The notes: generated by a model not told the origin, from the letters alone. A stretch of 64,000 bases of DNA from Liolophura sinensis (GCF_032854445.1 NC_088301.1:13386281-13450280); one strand, 5' to 3'. Shown: positions 1 through 15,600, counted from the first letter of the stretch. A program made the numbers and translations.

Positions 1-544
1 TCAGTGAAGTTACATGCATCACAAACTCGCAATGGTGTTTATATACATTTATTGGGTATGTTTGTCACCTGTTGATGTAGATGGAAAATATTTCCTACAA
101 TGAAATGGTGAACTGGTCATTTCATACAGTTAGGTTTGGTTTGGAAAACTCATAGGAATTTAGCTTAATTCTTCAAATAGTTTAAACTTCAGGTAATGTG
201 TTTACTCAGTGTACCTTACCAACACCACCTGCACGTTTCAGTTAATAAAACTGGTGTCAATCTGAGTATGTACTTTAACGTGTGTTGGATGTTACTCTTC
301 CTCCCCCCCACAAATGTCCTTCATTGTGTAAATGAAGTGGTGTATATCTCTTCTCGTTTGTCCGCCTTATTTATCAGTTTGTGTCATGGAGACTTTTTTC
401 GCCTGTTTTTGTTCGTGGAGATTTTTTTTTGTTTACCTTGTTTAGCTTTATTTGCCTTTGTATATGCTCTTGAGTTTGGTGGAAGAAGGCTCACAATTTC
501 ATACTAAGATATATCCCACAATGCATCCTCATTCCCCTTCACAG
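1..544 (+). other. 3' part of an SSBP intron upstream of exon a
   Basis: AT-rich and without a supported exon. It ends with a branch-point-like TACTAAG and a pyrimidine-rich acceptor. The LisH-domain exons must lie further left. Confidence 0.7.
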
Positions 545-604
545 CCATCTCAGCCGTCCCCTCACTCACAGCCACCTCACAACCCCATGATGCCACAGAA
601 CCAA
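545..604 (+). CDS. ssbp3: SSBP exon a (first coding exon visible), 60 nt, phase 0/0
   Basis: It encodes 20 residues ending HNPMMPQNQ, rich in Pro, Ser, Gln and His. Upstream is a TACTAAG branch-point-like motif near 501-507, then a pyrimidine tract ending TTCACAG. The donor is GTGAGT. Reading stays open upstream of the chosen acceptor, so a longer exon (for example from 508) is possible but has a weaker acceptor. The length is a multiple of three with phase 0 at both ends, so the exon can be skipped without a frameshift. Vertebrate proteins as I recall them go almost directly from PPGFFQ to PFMSPRY, which suggests this segment is an invertebrate-type insert. Confidence 0.8.
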
Positions 605-3600
605 GTGAGTATGGTTTTCTATTGGTCCGGGGGCCGGAGTCCTCCCTCGCCCTGTGTGGACATTGCACTGGCGTGTTGTTGTAGACCCTACACCTGTTAC
701 CTGTACTAGCAATAATCACTGTCCAACTCTAATCTCAGCTATCTGAAGCTTCTCTCTGAATCAGTCCGTCTGACCACATAGGTGACAATACATGGAAAAC
801 TCATTCGTCTGATTCTAGAGGAAGCTTTGAAAAGGGCTACACTTGCTTTTACTCTTTTGTGGCCTAGTTGTATTGTTCTGTATTTTTGGGGGGCTTGTTA
901 TTGTTACTTTTTTTTTTTTTCTTTTTTTTGGTGTTCACTGAATTTTATTTTTGTCAAATTGTTTTTCTTAAGTTCATAACCCTTAAATGTTTGGATCCCT
1001 TTTTTTCTTTCTTGTTTTCTGCAAATGAATTAACCTGTGCTGTTTCATCTTAATATGATCGAGTTGGTATTTTCATAATGATAGTTATACAGATATTATA
1101 TAATGATATAGTTCTACATTAGTAGAAAAAGTAACATAAATGCAATTTTGTGGTACGGTAATGTTTACTGATGGTTTTACTTTTAGTTGAAATACAAATG
1201 CACTACTTCAAGAATAGTTTAAAATAAAAAATATAGAGCCTACTTGCTGATATAAATACTGTATGATTTTGTGGGTTTTGGATTAGTAGTTAATGCTTTT
1301 CTGTCTAATAATTTGTGTACATGTAGGTGTTTAGTGGTGTGTAACTCGGTGTTGTTGGTAAGGGTTCTTAATCCGTGTCTTATGATGGTTAGAGTCTAAC
1401 CGTAGATCTAGTTTATGTTTGGTGTTGTCTAACAGTTGGAAGAAGGAGTTCAGAGGTTTGAATCCGACAATGGGAATTAACTTCGCCAGTTCGTTCCATG
1501 AAACCAGTCACTAGGTGCTTGAAGGCTGTTTTGTTGTTATAAGCATGCTGAAGAAAATGCTCACAGTAAATATGATGGTGAGCATTGGTGTCTTTAAAAC
1601 GACCATGACGTTTTTGGTCCGCATACTTTTGTCCGTGAAAAAGTAAGCCCCATACATCTAGTAGTGATATAATACAGATTGCAGTAAAGTTCTGAAATTC
1701 AGTTAAACATTTGCAGGGGGGTGGGGGGCACTTTAACTTTTCTCATAAGCAGCCCCTTACACCCCACCACACCAAGCTTTTGAACTGGATCCACTGCCCT
1801 TATTTGGGATTCTTACACTTTATCATTGGGAATTCCCTTAAGTACAGAAGAATTTCTCATTGACCGTGGATTGATGTGATCTGTTAAACAGTTAATGTGG
1901 TACATGTAATGAAACTTTGAGCCGCACCAGATATATGTGTAAACGCTTTCCTACTTAACGGACATAATTCCTGAAATAGTGGGATTTCATAAAGAAAGTT
2001 TTGTTTGGTGTTGTACTGCTGTTTTAGATAACACTGTAGAAATATCACCCTGAGTGAGTATGATGTATTTGGATGTGAACGGTGAGTTGCTGTATGGAAC
2101 GCAATCCAGAATGTAGACTTTGACCTAAGTCGCGCGCGGGGGGGTGTCAGCTCAGAAGTTATAGAAATGAAGACCTGAGATGTATTCATAACTTTTGATA
2201 GCTTGTAAAATTAAATAGTATATTTTAGAAATTCTCACACTAAGATAAAGGTCTTTTGAAGTACATGTACTTTTAGTTGATTGGTGAAAATCATACAGAG
2301 ATAGTTTACTTGCATGAAGGTAACGTCTAATGTTTTAAATACACATTGAAGAAAAAGCAGTGTTCCAAGAAGATTATATTCTTCAGTGTTGTTCGTGATT
2401 ATCTTCAATGATTTGTACAAAATAACTGATATTAAAGCAGGCCTACTGTCAGTTAAGCTTTATTTGTAATGAAACACATATTCAGAGCTTTATTTAGAAT
2501 ATCCTTATATGAGAGTAGGAGAAGCCAGTTTGTACTGCTCAGTGCAAGACTCTCCTTATATGAGAGTAGGAGAAGCCAGTTTGTACTGCTCAGTGCAAGA
2601 CTCTTAAGTGAAGTATAAAGATTATGTGGCTTCTGCCATGATTTTGGAGCTTTTATAGTTTGCCTGCAAAATGTGCAGTGGTCAAGTACTGACTAAAAAC
2701 ATTCACATAAAGAACGAGAAATTAACTAAATTTATCAGAAAAGTTGTTCTTCCTCGTCTTAGTGACACACAGCGGACATCATCAATGTCAAATTATGTTA
2801 AGTTAATGTAGTGAGCTACATTTCAAAAAGAATTGATTTACTAGTGTGGCAATTTTCATGATCTATTTTTCTTGTTCCACTGAAATAAGACATATACATA
2901 TTATAATATCATTTATTTTGTAAAAGTAGACCTCATGTATCCCACAGATTACAGTTTAAGTACTGTATAGGACGAGAATATTGCCTTATTGGTGTATACA
3001 TCTATCTCCATCATAAAAGTCAAAGAGAGATTTCCTCAATATAATGTCATAATGTCAGCAGTTATGCCCCTTTGCTAACGATTATCTCCCTTAGTTAAAC
3101 TGTTTGCGCTTTGTTCCTATAGGTTACAATATTCATGTAAGAAATCAGAACTGTTGTTTGATAGAATGACTTGGAATGAGAAACATTTTGCATGATGTCA
3201 TAATATTGTGGTTTGAGGTATAGATTTCAATCTTGTGACTGAATTCGCTATAAAACTGGAATCCATGGAAATGTTACAAGGCATGTCAGGTGTAGATTGC
3301 CGTAGTCTACAAGCTACATGTAATTAAACCACTGAAGATTACCTAGCTACGATGTGACTGAAACCTATTCATAATCAGAGTTGTGAATAACATTATTTCA
3401 AGCCGGTTTAAAATATATGAATTAAAGAATGATTTACAGGTTGCATGAGAAATGGAAGATGTGAAACAAAATACCAAAAGAACAGTCCTACCTGCACATG
3501 TTTGGCCCTGGTCCTGTGTTGTCTTGGTCAAGGCCTTGGCTATCTTGTCTTTGTCAACTCCTGTTGTCATATATGAACCTGAAATAGAGGGAGGACTTTT

Positions 3601-6600
3601 TTGCAGTATTTGATAAATAAGAATTGCTTTAATGTAAAGGAGAAGCAAGTAGCCAACTATGAAATGCCAGGACTTAATTAAAAACAAATTCCTGCTTTAT
3701 TTTGATTTTTGATTTTTTTTTAATCCCAAGATCCCAAGTTTTAAGTACTTAAAATATCTAGATCAAAAAGAAATAGACTTTTTTTGTATTATTTTGTTAT
3801 TGTGGCTGTCTGAATTTGTAAAATGACCAGTATTATAAGCAAAGATGATTTGGCAGAGAATTGTTGTAATACGAATATGCAGATTAAGACAACAGGGCAC
3901 CCTTAAAGAGTAGAAAAAAATCATAAGGAGATGCATAATACTCATAAAAGTGCCATTACAAATTTGAGTGAACATAAAATGCAACATACTCAAAAAATTT
4001 TATTTTTCAAGTGTTAGCAATTTATCATAATTCATCTGTTTGCTGCATTCATTGTTCTCAGTAAAGAGGACGTTTTTACAGTGCACTTTTAGCTGAGCAT
4101 TTTGGACAGGACTGGAGCACTATTCCATATAACTGTATTTTTAGACTTCTGTGAATTTCACCAGTGAGACACCCATAATACAACAATCAGATCAAATCAA
4201 ATCAACCCTGTCTGATTATCAAGATCTTTTTGGCAAAGATGAAGATTAGCTTGTGTTCAACATTGTGCTCACTCTTAGGCTCCAGTGCAACAATATGTCA
4301 TATCAAGATGTACAGTTCAAAATGGAAAAATAAAACATCAATTTCGTATCTCCCGAGAAATCTTTATTTCAGACTTCAAATGTTTTAATCAATCACACAA
4401 CTGCCCTGAAATTGATTGTGGTTTTGTGCACTGGTGTTGACTATATCAAATTTGATCTATATGACATTAAGCCTTAATCACTTATTCATTCTTTTTTGAT
4501 GTTTCGTGTTCGAAAGTTAACCATGGTTTTATGTTTTTTTTTACTTTCAGCCATTTATGTCACCAAGGTTTCCGGGTGGACCTCGAGGACCTGGGCCAGT
4601 GCGGATGCCAAACCAAGTAGATTTTAATGTAAGTAAATCAATGTACATGTAGATTGGAGAGCCGGTGCTTGTGAATGGGATAAAAAGGTAATTGAATCCC
4701 TAAAAGATACTAAAGTATTTGGTGACATGCAAACAATTTTTAAAACTGTGTCTTTTGAAAAATTTGACTGAAAATAGTTAGTATCAGTCAGCGTAAGTTT
4801 TCTTATTTGTTTTTTTTTTTTTTTTGTGTATGTGTTTAATAAACTACACGGCTATATTTCGTCCAGCTCAACATTTGTGTGATGATTTTCCATAGGGAAG
4901 ATTTACCTCAGAGGTACAAAAATGTGGTATGGAAATATTCTTACTGCCAATACTGTGTCCCATCTCCCTAAACCCCAAAGGAAATGAGAGAATCAATAAA
5001 GATTTATCTCCCCTTACCCATATCCCTACCAAAGATGGCGTGATTATCATGCATTTCTTTATTTTTTTATTTTGGTGTTATATTGTGATATTGTATTAGT
5101 CTTATAAACTCTTGTTGTTTGGTATGTCTATTTCTACCATTTCTATAAACAACAGTTGCAAGACATATATGGTTATCACTATTTTGAAACGTAGAATTCT
5201 GGCAGTCCTTGACGATCAGCAGAAACAAGCGATATCAGGAGGGTCTTTAGTTATGAAAAACAACAGATCACAATCCGTGTGTATTTCCTAGTCTGTCAAC
5301 TTCTGCCTGACAATTTTGTTTTCACACTGCACCTATGCACATACAGTAAATCACTTTTATGATTTTTCCACCAACTGTTGTAACTAAGTTGATAAAAAAA
5401 AAATCCTGTCCAATTTCTTATAATGATTTATTGTAAATGACATATCTTCACAATTTTTCACCAGTTCATCACCTATGGTTCACATAACAAGGGCAGGAAG
5501 GTTGTGAAAAATTCTGTGAAACTGTAAGAGATTAACTATGGAATATACATGATGTTCTGGAATTTAGTAACAAGATCTCAGCTACCTTTGAACTGTAGCT
5601 TAACTTATGCTGTAGTTTGTCTAGATTGATCTTCTTAGCTGTGGTGGTTTTCATGCTTGGGTAACATTGTTATTAGCTCATGTGACAAAGTTCAGCTGAA
5701 GAATCTGTTCCGAAATTTCACTTTCAGATTTTTGCACTGTGTTTAACTGCTGTAGTTGTATAAATTGTCTTCATTTTGTTCTTACATTGAAGTTGCCCTG
5801 ATTTTTGAATAGCTTAATTAGACTAGTGCAAGTGAAAAAGTTGCAGGGCAAAATGTGTGGATCAGTGGGGAGGTAACTATGGCAGATTGTCTCCCTTTGA
5901 CCATTATATCCACAATGTTGTAACTATGATGACAGAATGGTGGGAGGTGAAAATATCCTGCTTAAGACTAGGTTTAATTAAATCACATAATTCATATCAA
6001 ATTTTGTAGATGTGTAAAGCTTTTAAAGTAATAATCCTCCAGAAATTTATTCACATTTAAAACATACTGGCTAGCCTCTAGTATTTTTGCAGATATATAA
6101 TCTGTCTTTGCGTTAAAACAAAGCAGTGTTTTATACAGACCAATCATATAAAATGTAGTTTAACTTAGTTTCAACTTTAGCTGTTGCTGTACCTCTTCAG
6201 TTATTGTCTAACATACAGGTTAAAAGCTTTTGTTGCCACTGTGTGTGTATTTTATGAGTGTGTGTGAAGATTGGTGAAGGCTGTATCGGATCAAGGGGGA
6301 TAACTATTACAAGAATCTTCACTACCTGTGCCCATTGAAATATCTCCCTGAAAAACAAGTCAGTAGAAATACTCTGAGAGAATAATATATGTCAGTGCTT
6401 TCCAAGATGTGAAGTAGTGACGCCAGATTGTGATGTGACACAGCTAAATTAGAGCATGGTGGGTAATTTGCCAGATTTGACATCACAAATTAGTGTACAA
6501 AACACCATAGGTAGAGCTTAGATTGATTTTCCCACATTATAACATCATTATTTTCTCACATTACAACATCATTATTTTCTCACATTACAACATCATTATT

Positions 6601-9600
6601 TTCTGAAATAATTACAAGATTTTTCTTGATAATGTGGTATAGTTTAAACTTTGGTAAATGACTTTCAATTTAAAGCTGCCCAGACTTGCCTCATCTAGAT
6701 TTCGTCTATCAAAACACATCACACAAAGACTTCACTCATTCAGCAAATTTTTATAATCCTGTACTGAAACATTTGAGACAGTTTAGCTTACATTTAATTT
6801 AAACCTATAGCAGAGTACTGCCACCATTATCATACTGATTGACACTGTTCTAAACCGTTCATATCCCTTCTGTGATTAAGAGTAGTACATTTTAGCATTT
6901 GCACCAGAGCCCAAATCATGGCAAATTTGATATGCCAGGGTAACAATTCCTGCTTGATTAAGACATCTAAAAATGCATATGGTACATTTTTTCCCCAGAT
7001 TTAAAAGAGCTGAAACAAAACATTTTAATATTATTTGATAAATTAGTGTTTCCTTGAAGACGAAGACCATGTGGCGTGTATTGTCAAAAGCTTAACAGAA
7101 ACACCAGCTAAGCTCATGAAGATGGAGACGTTGGCATTGTTCTGAAGTGAAGCGTGAATGGGAGATCAAGGAGGTATATGGTACATACCTGATAACTGTA
7201 ATCGGCCAACTCTAATGGTGGTCCATGGTAATATCGTGGCCATTTATGCTGGCTTCAGTGAACCTATCCCTGGCTAACAGCTGAGGCAGATAGATTAAAC
7301 AGAGGCGAGTTGATCCCTAGCACTGGGCAGTTTGCCTGGGCCACATACATGAACGGAACAGTCCACTGTAAGGCTTCATTGGATCGCCTGAACCAAGTAA
7401 ATAATATTAAAGCAGGCTACAGCTGCCAATGCCAGATTAATTAAGCTGTCAAAATTACAGCTAGGGGTTTTGTATTGCGCTGACAGCCTGCCCACAAAAG
7501 AGCCCAGTATGAATTCCGCCTGAAGGATCAGCCACATCTTTTTCTTGTCCCTTTTCCACAGATCCTAGACGGTATTTTCTCGCTTGACACAAGTTTTCCT
7601 TGTGATTATGTCTCTCTCTCTCTTTCTCTCTCTCCCTCTCAGTCTGCTGAGCACACATCTTTTATTGGGATTCCCCAGTTGGATTAATCTGAAGCATAAC
7701 CAAACGGAAGATAATGGAATATGTGCCAGGTTTGATGTCTGATACAGAGTCGCTCTATAACCAACCCACTGCCCCTTTCTACAGGTCCATGTAGACCTCA
7801 ACACTCTAGCAAGCCAATATAGTTTGCCACAGTACACCTCTGCTTCAAAGACAACTGTATTTCTCATATTACATATCTGACATTCCAATATCTTCATGTT
7901 AAGATTCCCCTTCAGGGTTTTCATGTACTTTGATGTTTGAACATCAGTGAAAGGTAATCTTTGAGATGGTAAAGGATGAGATTTTGCTGTGGTTTACCTG
8001 TGAGTAAATACTTAAGGTACTTGGCACATTTTGTCAAAGACTCAATGAGCTCATCAACCACATTCCTGCCAGTATCTGTTATTTCTGGGAAAGGCAATTT
8101 TCTCCTTTATTTCACCGGAACTATCATGCAAAGGCAGAAAAAATATTGCTGTTTAATCAAATCTAAAAAGAATCTGAAATTACAAATTTCTGTTGCATGG
8201 CAACAATACAGCCTTGTGAAAGTTTAGCATTGGATGAAGTTGTGACGTTAACGTTTCTTTCAAAGCAGCAAAGAACTGATCTAGACCAATGTGGAACAGA
8301 TGCCATGCATGAAAATGTGTGATCCACTCCTGTGGTTTGTAGTGGATAACAGCCTGGCCGTGGTCTTTCACCGGTAATACACAGTGGATTTCCCCCGTAT
8401 TAATCCACCCCGTTTTATTCTGAATTGCGTGCAACTGAATATAACATTAACCACCAATCCATCAGCTCTCGCAACACTATGACATTCTAGACTTTCCACG
8501 GGAAAGTAACCCTTAAATTCCGTCCCAATACAGCTCCCGCGAGCGTGGACGATAAAAACACTGGTTGCAGTTCTAATTAAATGATAACCTATAGTTACAC
8601 GGTTTTCTGATTGCTTTCTGGGCTCAATATTTCATTTGATTTTATCACCAAGTACGAAATCTAAATTGGAAATTTGATGGAGTGGGCAAAAAAAGAAAAG
8701 GAATATAAAGAAATAAAGTGTTATAGGTGTATCTAATATTGTGAAAAAACGCAAATACACTGAGCAAATTTAGTGGAGCATTTTTATGGTTGTAATTTCT
8801 TTCTTGCTGTGGCCTTGCAATAAATAAAATATCTGTTTTGAAGAAGTATCCTGGGTGACAGGTAGGGAGTAAAGAAGAACTTGGTTATTAGACTGACTGG
8901 GGTGTATTGTGAGGCTTAATGGGTTCCTGGGGTCAGATACTTAACCATACAGGCTTTGTGACTAGCACTACTTTAGATATCAATTGCCATTCACCTGTCC
9001 AAATGCAGTCTTCACCATTAACAATCTATAATTTATCACGAAGACCGATATGTGAATTTTGGAAAACATTGCCTTTGTTTGCGTGTTCTGTGTGGGCTTA
9101 TTAATTCAGACCTGGTAAGTTTAGGGTTTACCCCTTCCATAGAGGACTGTTCAACTTGCCTTTGAACATGCTGAATGCAGTAGGGCCAGGGTGAATGTAT
9201 CTTAGTTTATAAGCCTGTTCTAGTAGTGGTAGGAAGAGTTGTTCCACAGATGCAGTCATATTCAGACTGCCTCCAGTCGGCCAGAAAAAATAAATCACCT
9301 GGCAGCTGTGTAATTGTGTTATTAAGTTGAGGTGCAGAATAAATACATAAAAAAATTCCCTGGCAGATTTGAAAGTTTGAATTGGGTGCTGTCAAGTGGC
9401 TGAATGGCAGAGATGATGTATGCTGGCTCGGCAGAGTTTTAATAAGAATACAGTGTGAAGGTTGACTCAATAGCAGAAGTAAGGCCACAGCAACTGTGTT
9501 TTGGGTGACAGGATGGTGATGCTTAAGAATGTTGGTACTGTGGATGGGAATACTACCCAGGGGCAATACGCATTACCCACACAACCAGAACACATTGCAC

Positions 9601-12600
9601 AGGAATTCCTACACTGTTAGCCTCATCCCCCACGCCCATATCTCTCCCAACAATACCATTGTCTAATTCACAGTTCAAGAGGTCAGTTTGGATTTTGTAT
9701 CCTAACCATTTGGCCGTCTACTGAAAAGCTCAAGAACATGTCTCCAACATTCAAGTGCTGCAAATAATAAATCTGCTACATGTATTTACACAATATTGTG
9801 ATTTTACACATGTTTAAGTAGGTCATGTAGTGTTTCTTGCAATGTTACGTGTTACTGTTTCTTGCAATGTTACTTGTTACTGTTTCTTGCAAACATGTTT
9901 ACCATTCATATTTTGATCTATGGTGCTTAAGCATAATAAGTTGAAGGCTATAAAACCAGCCTGTTGTTCTTTAATTTTTGACAGTGTTGTCTTCACCATT
10001 ATAAAATTCTTTGGTTGTGCTAGATTATAATGATTTGGTTTTGTCATGGTTAATACTTTGGTTAGTGAAAATGTTGACTTATGGCATTATGGCAGTATGG
10101 CATTATTCTTAAATTTGTGGTGTGGTAGCTTCTTGAAATGTACAGCATTAAGATATCTGTGAGTTTGTCTTTTGTGAGAATCCGTGGTAGTCTGTAGAGA
10201 ACATGTATATGTTTAACTGCAGATCAAGACTACATGTTGTGGATGGAGTCCATGGTGATGTAGATTTGTGAGAAAAGCTGTAGACTGTCAGAACAGATCA
10301 TTATGTAACTAGCTTGTTTTGGGGATTTCCTAGCCATCCCTTTGCTGTTGGTTTACTTACTCCGCAAGTCTTGTGCAAATTGGTTCAGCAAGATCACAGG
10401 GAGTTTTCCTACATAAACAACTTTAAGTTGACAGCCAGCGAAGATAAACAGTGTTGTGCCTTTAAGCTTTAGTCTGTTAGTCCAAGGAAATAGATAAAGT
10501 TCTCACAGAGCCCTCAAACAACACAGATTGTTGAAGGTAATGTGTGCGGAGATGTGTTGATTACAACCATGTTCCCAAATATAACACAAAACCAGGACCA
10601 GGTTTTCAACCGCAGTGTAAAAGACATGGTCTTGTCTAAGCTTTTTCAAGAAAGAATTTCAAGTGAAAACTAATCGATCATGTGTACAAAGTTGACCAAA
10701 TTTAATTTCCAAGTTCTATTGATTATAAGACTGAAGACCAGCCTGCCACCACTCTAAAAATGCCTGAGAAAAATAACATGGCGTCTTCTCAATTAGATAC
10801 AGGAATTGCTGAAAGTGGTTTATTCATGTCTCCAAGCGAAAGAGCATCAAAGGCATACACTGTTAGTGGTTCCACTCTTGTTCTCTATTTTACAAAATGC
10901 TAATGCTAAAGCTTGGAAATAAACCTCGATTTCACATATTGCCACACATTCCACATAATGTTACTCCAGCTAAGACCAATAACATGGCTGTATATGTTTG
11001 TACTAAGATAACGTTAATATGTTTACCTAGTTTACATTTACAGTATATATATATATATATGATCTCCCCAGTGAGTGTAAAATGAAACTAATGTAAAATA
11101 CAAGTTAATAACTTTATTGTATTAGGTATGGGAGCAGTTGGCTAGGTAACGGTGAATTGGCTAGGGTCATTGGGTTACCTTGAGTTACCCATGATACTGC
11201 CTTCCATCATATAAGTGAAAAACTTTTGAATGTGGCCTCCCATAAATTAGATAGCTCTACTTAAAGAATGTCAGCAAGGCACAATTTGCAGGAAAAGTTC
11301 AAAACAAGACTGACTGCTTATGTACAGTAAATGGCCAAGTTTTACCCATGACTACATAAAGTTGCACATTTTTCTTGACTTTGAGAGTTCTAATGATCTT
11401 AGAAAAGGGTTTTGAGGACAGAATATTATCCCACTGGAACAACATAAGGTGAAACATCAAAAGTGTTATTTCCTGACACTTACTTGCCTGTGAAGATACA
11501 TCATTTACCATAAACTTGACAGCTTGAATCCACTCAAATTTGAATACCGTGTGTGTGAAGTGTTATGAAAAGTTGCTTTTTCATTTTATCTTGCAGCCCC
11601 CAGGAAGCTCACCGGGTCAGATGCCAATGCCCAACAGTATGGAACCACGGCCAGGTAAGTTACAACCTGTCACAGACACTAGGATTTATTGATTGATGCA
11701 TTGATAAACAGCACCTCAAAAGGTGTCAAAAAGATTCATTGCCAATAAAGGTGGTACATTAAAGGCCTTGTCTTACAGATTAAGGCATAAATGTACAGGC
11801 TTTTCAAAATTTACAAGTCACTTTTACATGATACAAATCAAGAGTAATGCAATATATAAATCTTCTGTTTTACATTTAGGAATCAGATCCCAGTTTGTTC
11901 TCTCTTCATGGGTATATAAAGCAATTAATGCAATAAAACATGGCAATCAGGCATGTGCAAATGATTGCCCGTTGTCTTGATTTTGTTGTTAACCACTGTA
12001 CTCAAAAATATTTCCCTCCATATTATAGATTGTAATACTTGGGAGTGCTTGGCATAAACCACAAACACTTGGCAAGTTACTGATGAACTTATCCAGGTTA
12101 TAGATATTGACAGCATACATGTATCAGTGGAAAACAAGTGGTCAAGCATTGTCAAGTGCTATCTCCAAGGGTTCCTAAGCATCGGGAGCTGGGGCTGAAT
12201 TATTAGATACGAGAAAGAAGGCCTTAGCAGTTTAGTAATAATCCAAACCAGCTTTTGTGTCAAATGCTATGCTCTGCCTATAGATACTGCTAGGTATATG
12301 TACATGTGATCTATTTCCGGCTGCAGGCCTGAAGCAGTAGTGATTGTGCATATGGTCAAGTGTTTCACAGTTGTGCTTGTGTTTGTTTGGCATGGAAATG
12401 TGATGATTTACATGGGATCTGGTGGAAAGCCTGAACTTGGAGCAGACACCCAAAGTTAATTAACTGAGAAGGCCCAGGCCCTAGCTTGAATGGTCAGACC
12501 CAAAACCTGAGCGAGCATAGCCAAGTTGAAGACTGGTGAAACTTAATCCAAACTCCTGCTGGATGACAGGATATTGGGGCATAATTAGCTGAAAATTGGA

Positions 12601-15600
12601 TAGAAGCTGAAGTACTGTCACTCATTGATAGGAGACATTGGTTTAAGGCTGCTATCAAAAGCGTAAAGCTTAGAACAGGATAAAAGATTGAAGTATTGCA
12701 ATATCCACAGCAAATAGATGGATTAACCTCAGAATTAACAAACTGAGGAAAGATCAATCGACCTGTGGACAGAATACCATGAAAAGACAAAGATTGAATC
12801 ATTCTAATATAGACATTTGTTAACTTTTACAGTGTCATTTTAGTACATACCGTGTACGTGGTCTGTTTTACTACAGTGATGTACGAAAGGGTTTTGTTTT
12901 CATTGTTTTACCAGTACTAAAGCTGGGTGGTACAATCTCCAGTTAAGCTGTACTCTTATGTTCACCTGTTTAATGTCTCAGTCTTGCGGGTAATTGTAGA
13001 GGTCTGATTTCCATTACTGGTGACAATCTGAAACTAGCCAGGAGAATCGGAATTCATTAGACCTGGCAGACTTGGCTGACCAGCCAACCATTAACATTGA
13101 ATTTTTTCTATCTGGTAACAGAAACGCTTGTTGTCCAAGAATTAATTTAAAAAGAAACACATGGCAACAGTTTTTATCGTTAATTGGATTCGCTGATTGT
13201 AATTGCTTGGCTTCGGCGAAGTTTTTATTAAGGACAGAACAATCCATTGCATCGATGAAGTGTATTAAGCTTTGCTATAGAAGCTGTTAGGATTTGACTT
13301 GAATGCTTTACAGATGTCGTCCATTCATTTCAAAGATAGAATCCCAAACTGTTTATGATATGGCGTTGAACAAGAAAACAGCAAGAATAGAACATTTTAC
13401 TTCATCTGGCCAAGTCAAAAATGCTGATCGCTATAAGACAGCTTCAGGAGCAAGGATAAATCAACAAAGATTCAGTGTCATCAGTTTAATGATTCAGTGT
13501 CATCAGTTTAATGAATGAAATGAGATCATGGGCATAAACCATATTGCATAGACATCTGGATAGAAAGATCTGTTCGTCATAAAAACTGTAGAAGTGTCGT
13601 TAAACTGTTCATGGGGCTTGTAAGCTATGCACAGCTTGTGGAGTACATGTATGTAATGGACAGGAGCAGTGCAGAATGTGGATATGTCATAGGAAAGATG
13701 GTGGAGGGTATTTTAGGTTTATTACACATATGCAGCAGGTACTGTCATAACCATGGTTGACATGTAATCTAGCATATTCTACAATATCGTGCTTACATAA
13801 CACTGGTGGTAACAAGCCAGTTGATACCCTTGAAAGTTTTATACAGCCCCTGCACTAGCAAATATTTTTGAACCAGTGGAAAAACAGAACTCTTGATAAT
13901 TTGATAAATTTTCACGAAAGTCTGTTCACCGCTGACCTTGAGAGAGCAGAAGACATTTCTGGTGGGGTACAATAGCTGTGCCAGCCTTCCCAAACAATGT
14001 ATCAAGCAAGAGTTATCGACAACAGATGCTTGACCTCTTAGACAGGGGATTGCATTTAGATAGGAACCTGATAGTACCACAGCTTTCTCTATTTACAACA
14101 TGGTATGATGCAGGCATGTAACAGACCTTGACAATCAGTTACCCTTCTTAAACCAAACATACATTTTCCCGTTTGTGCAGAGAGGGGAGAACAAAATGCC
14201 TTGGTGAAATGTCCAGTACTTTTTTCAGCAGAGAGGCTTTCATATCTGATGCCATGGCTCTTAAATGAAACCCATACTAGGTCCAAGCCTGGAATGATTT
14301 TCTACCATACGGCTTTATACATTATGTACAGATATTAATATCTAAATAATATACAAATACATGTAGACATCCACATGCTCTGTTTAACTGTTCCCTACAT
14401 AGATATGTTGTATTGAGTATTTGCTGATGCATGTTCATACACCATCATTCACTGTAGTTCCCATTCAACATGTTATTAAAGCTTGGGTGTACAGGGGATA
14501 TAATTTCCTAGTATGCCAGTTAATGATTTGGACAAGTTCTGTGATACCATCTGTAATTACCAGCTCTGTGTACAGGTGGGATCAACACGACTTCATATCA
14601 TGCCCATTTCAGCACAAAGCACTCAGAAAAAAAGAAATCCAGTATTAGACACCTATTCAACAGCATGGTCTTGTATTTGCAACCTTTCTGACATTGACGG
14701 TTTAGACTGAGTAGGATGTTTTGTAACTGTACAATGGACCATGTGGCTCAGTGGGCTCTGTTAATCATAGGTCATAAACATTTATACGCATGGCAATACT
14801 CTTGAAGCAGGATCTTGAGTTTTATTTATACATTTACCTGTTCATAAGAGTTGAAATCCACCTGGTGGATGATGCATCTGGTATGGTTCAGGGGGAGACA
14901 GACTGCGTATAGATCTCTGTGCTAGTGTTGAATACTGGGCTGAATACATCTCATTTGTGGACTGAAATCTAATACTAGACCTCCCATTTCCCCCACCATT
15001 AAGGGTTTCTGATTCCTCTGTCTGATAGAGCAGATTACTGTTGCGAGGGGACCAGGGTTTTTACAGTTGACTGTAAGGATATTTATTTAATCTGAGAGCT
15101 GGTAGCCAGGATGGCAGCTGCCATGTTATTGCTGGGTAATAACTCGTTGCTGGTGGAGCATGTAGTGTGTGAAATAACAGCTTGTTTATTAGAGGCACTG
15201 TTTATTTGGGTATTGGAGTAGGACCATCTTGGGAGAGAAGGGAAGGAAAGCTGTCTGAGAATCCCAAACCATACACAGGCAACATATCCCTTTCTAAACA
15301 CAAGCTCTCATAATGCTTTTTCTATCAGAACTCTGTCATAGCCATAAAATTTTGCATACACAGTTCTCGACTAGCACTCTGATAACATTTCAATGTCATT
15401 TGTTGACTAGCATTTCCTGCAAGGCTTCTGTGGAATTACTGTCCTCTACACACTGTCCCAATGAAAGCTATTATTGAGCTGCTGAAAGCTAGGCTGTGAG
15501 AAAGACTAGAGTAATTGTTACAGTTTGTGTCCTGTGATTCATGAGCAAGAGACTGAAAAACCAGTGAAGACATCTGTTATGGCGTGTTTAGCGATGGAGG

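Larger units (their letters stand above)
4629..11596 (+). other. SSBP intron b-c (7.0 kb)
   Basis: GTAAGT...CAG. It holds short tandem repeats at 6533-6604 and 9831-9892, a (CT)n tract near 7612-7640, and a block around 7390-7470 with CAGCTG, TTAATTAA and CTGTCAAA motifs that looks regulatory. No coding potential is recognised. Confidence 0.85.

Noticed and set aside
1400-1480. A tRNA gene (TGGTTAGAGTC and GGTTTGAATCC look like A and B boxes)
   Set aside because: The boxes are too far apart and no acceptor stem or anticodon arm can be paired by eye. At most it is an old SINE head.
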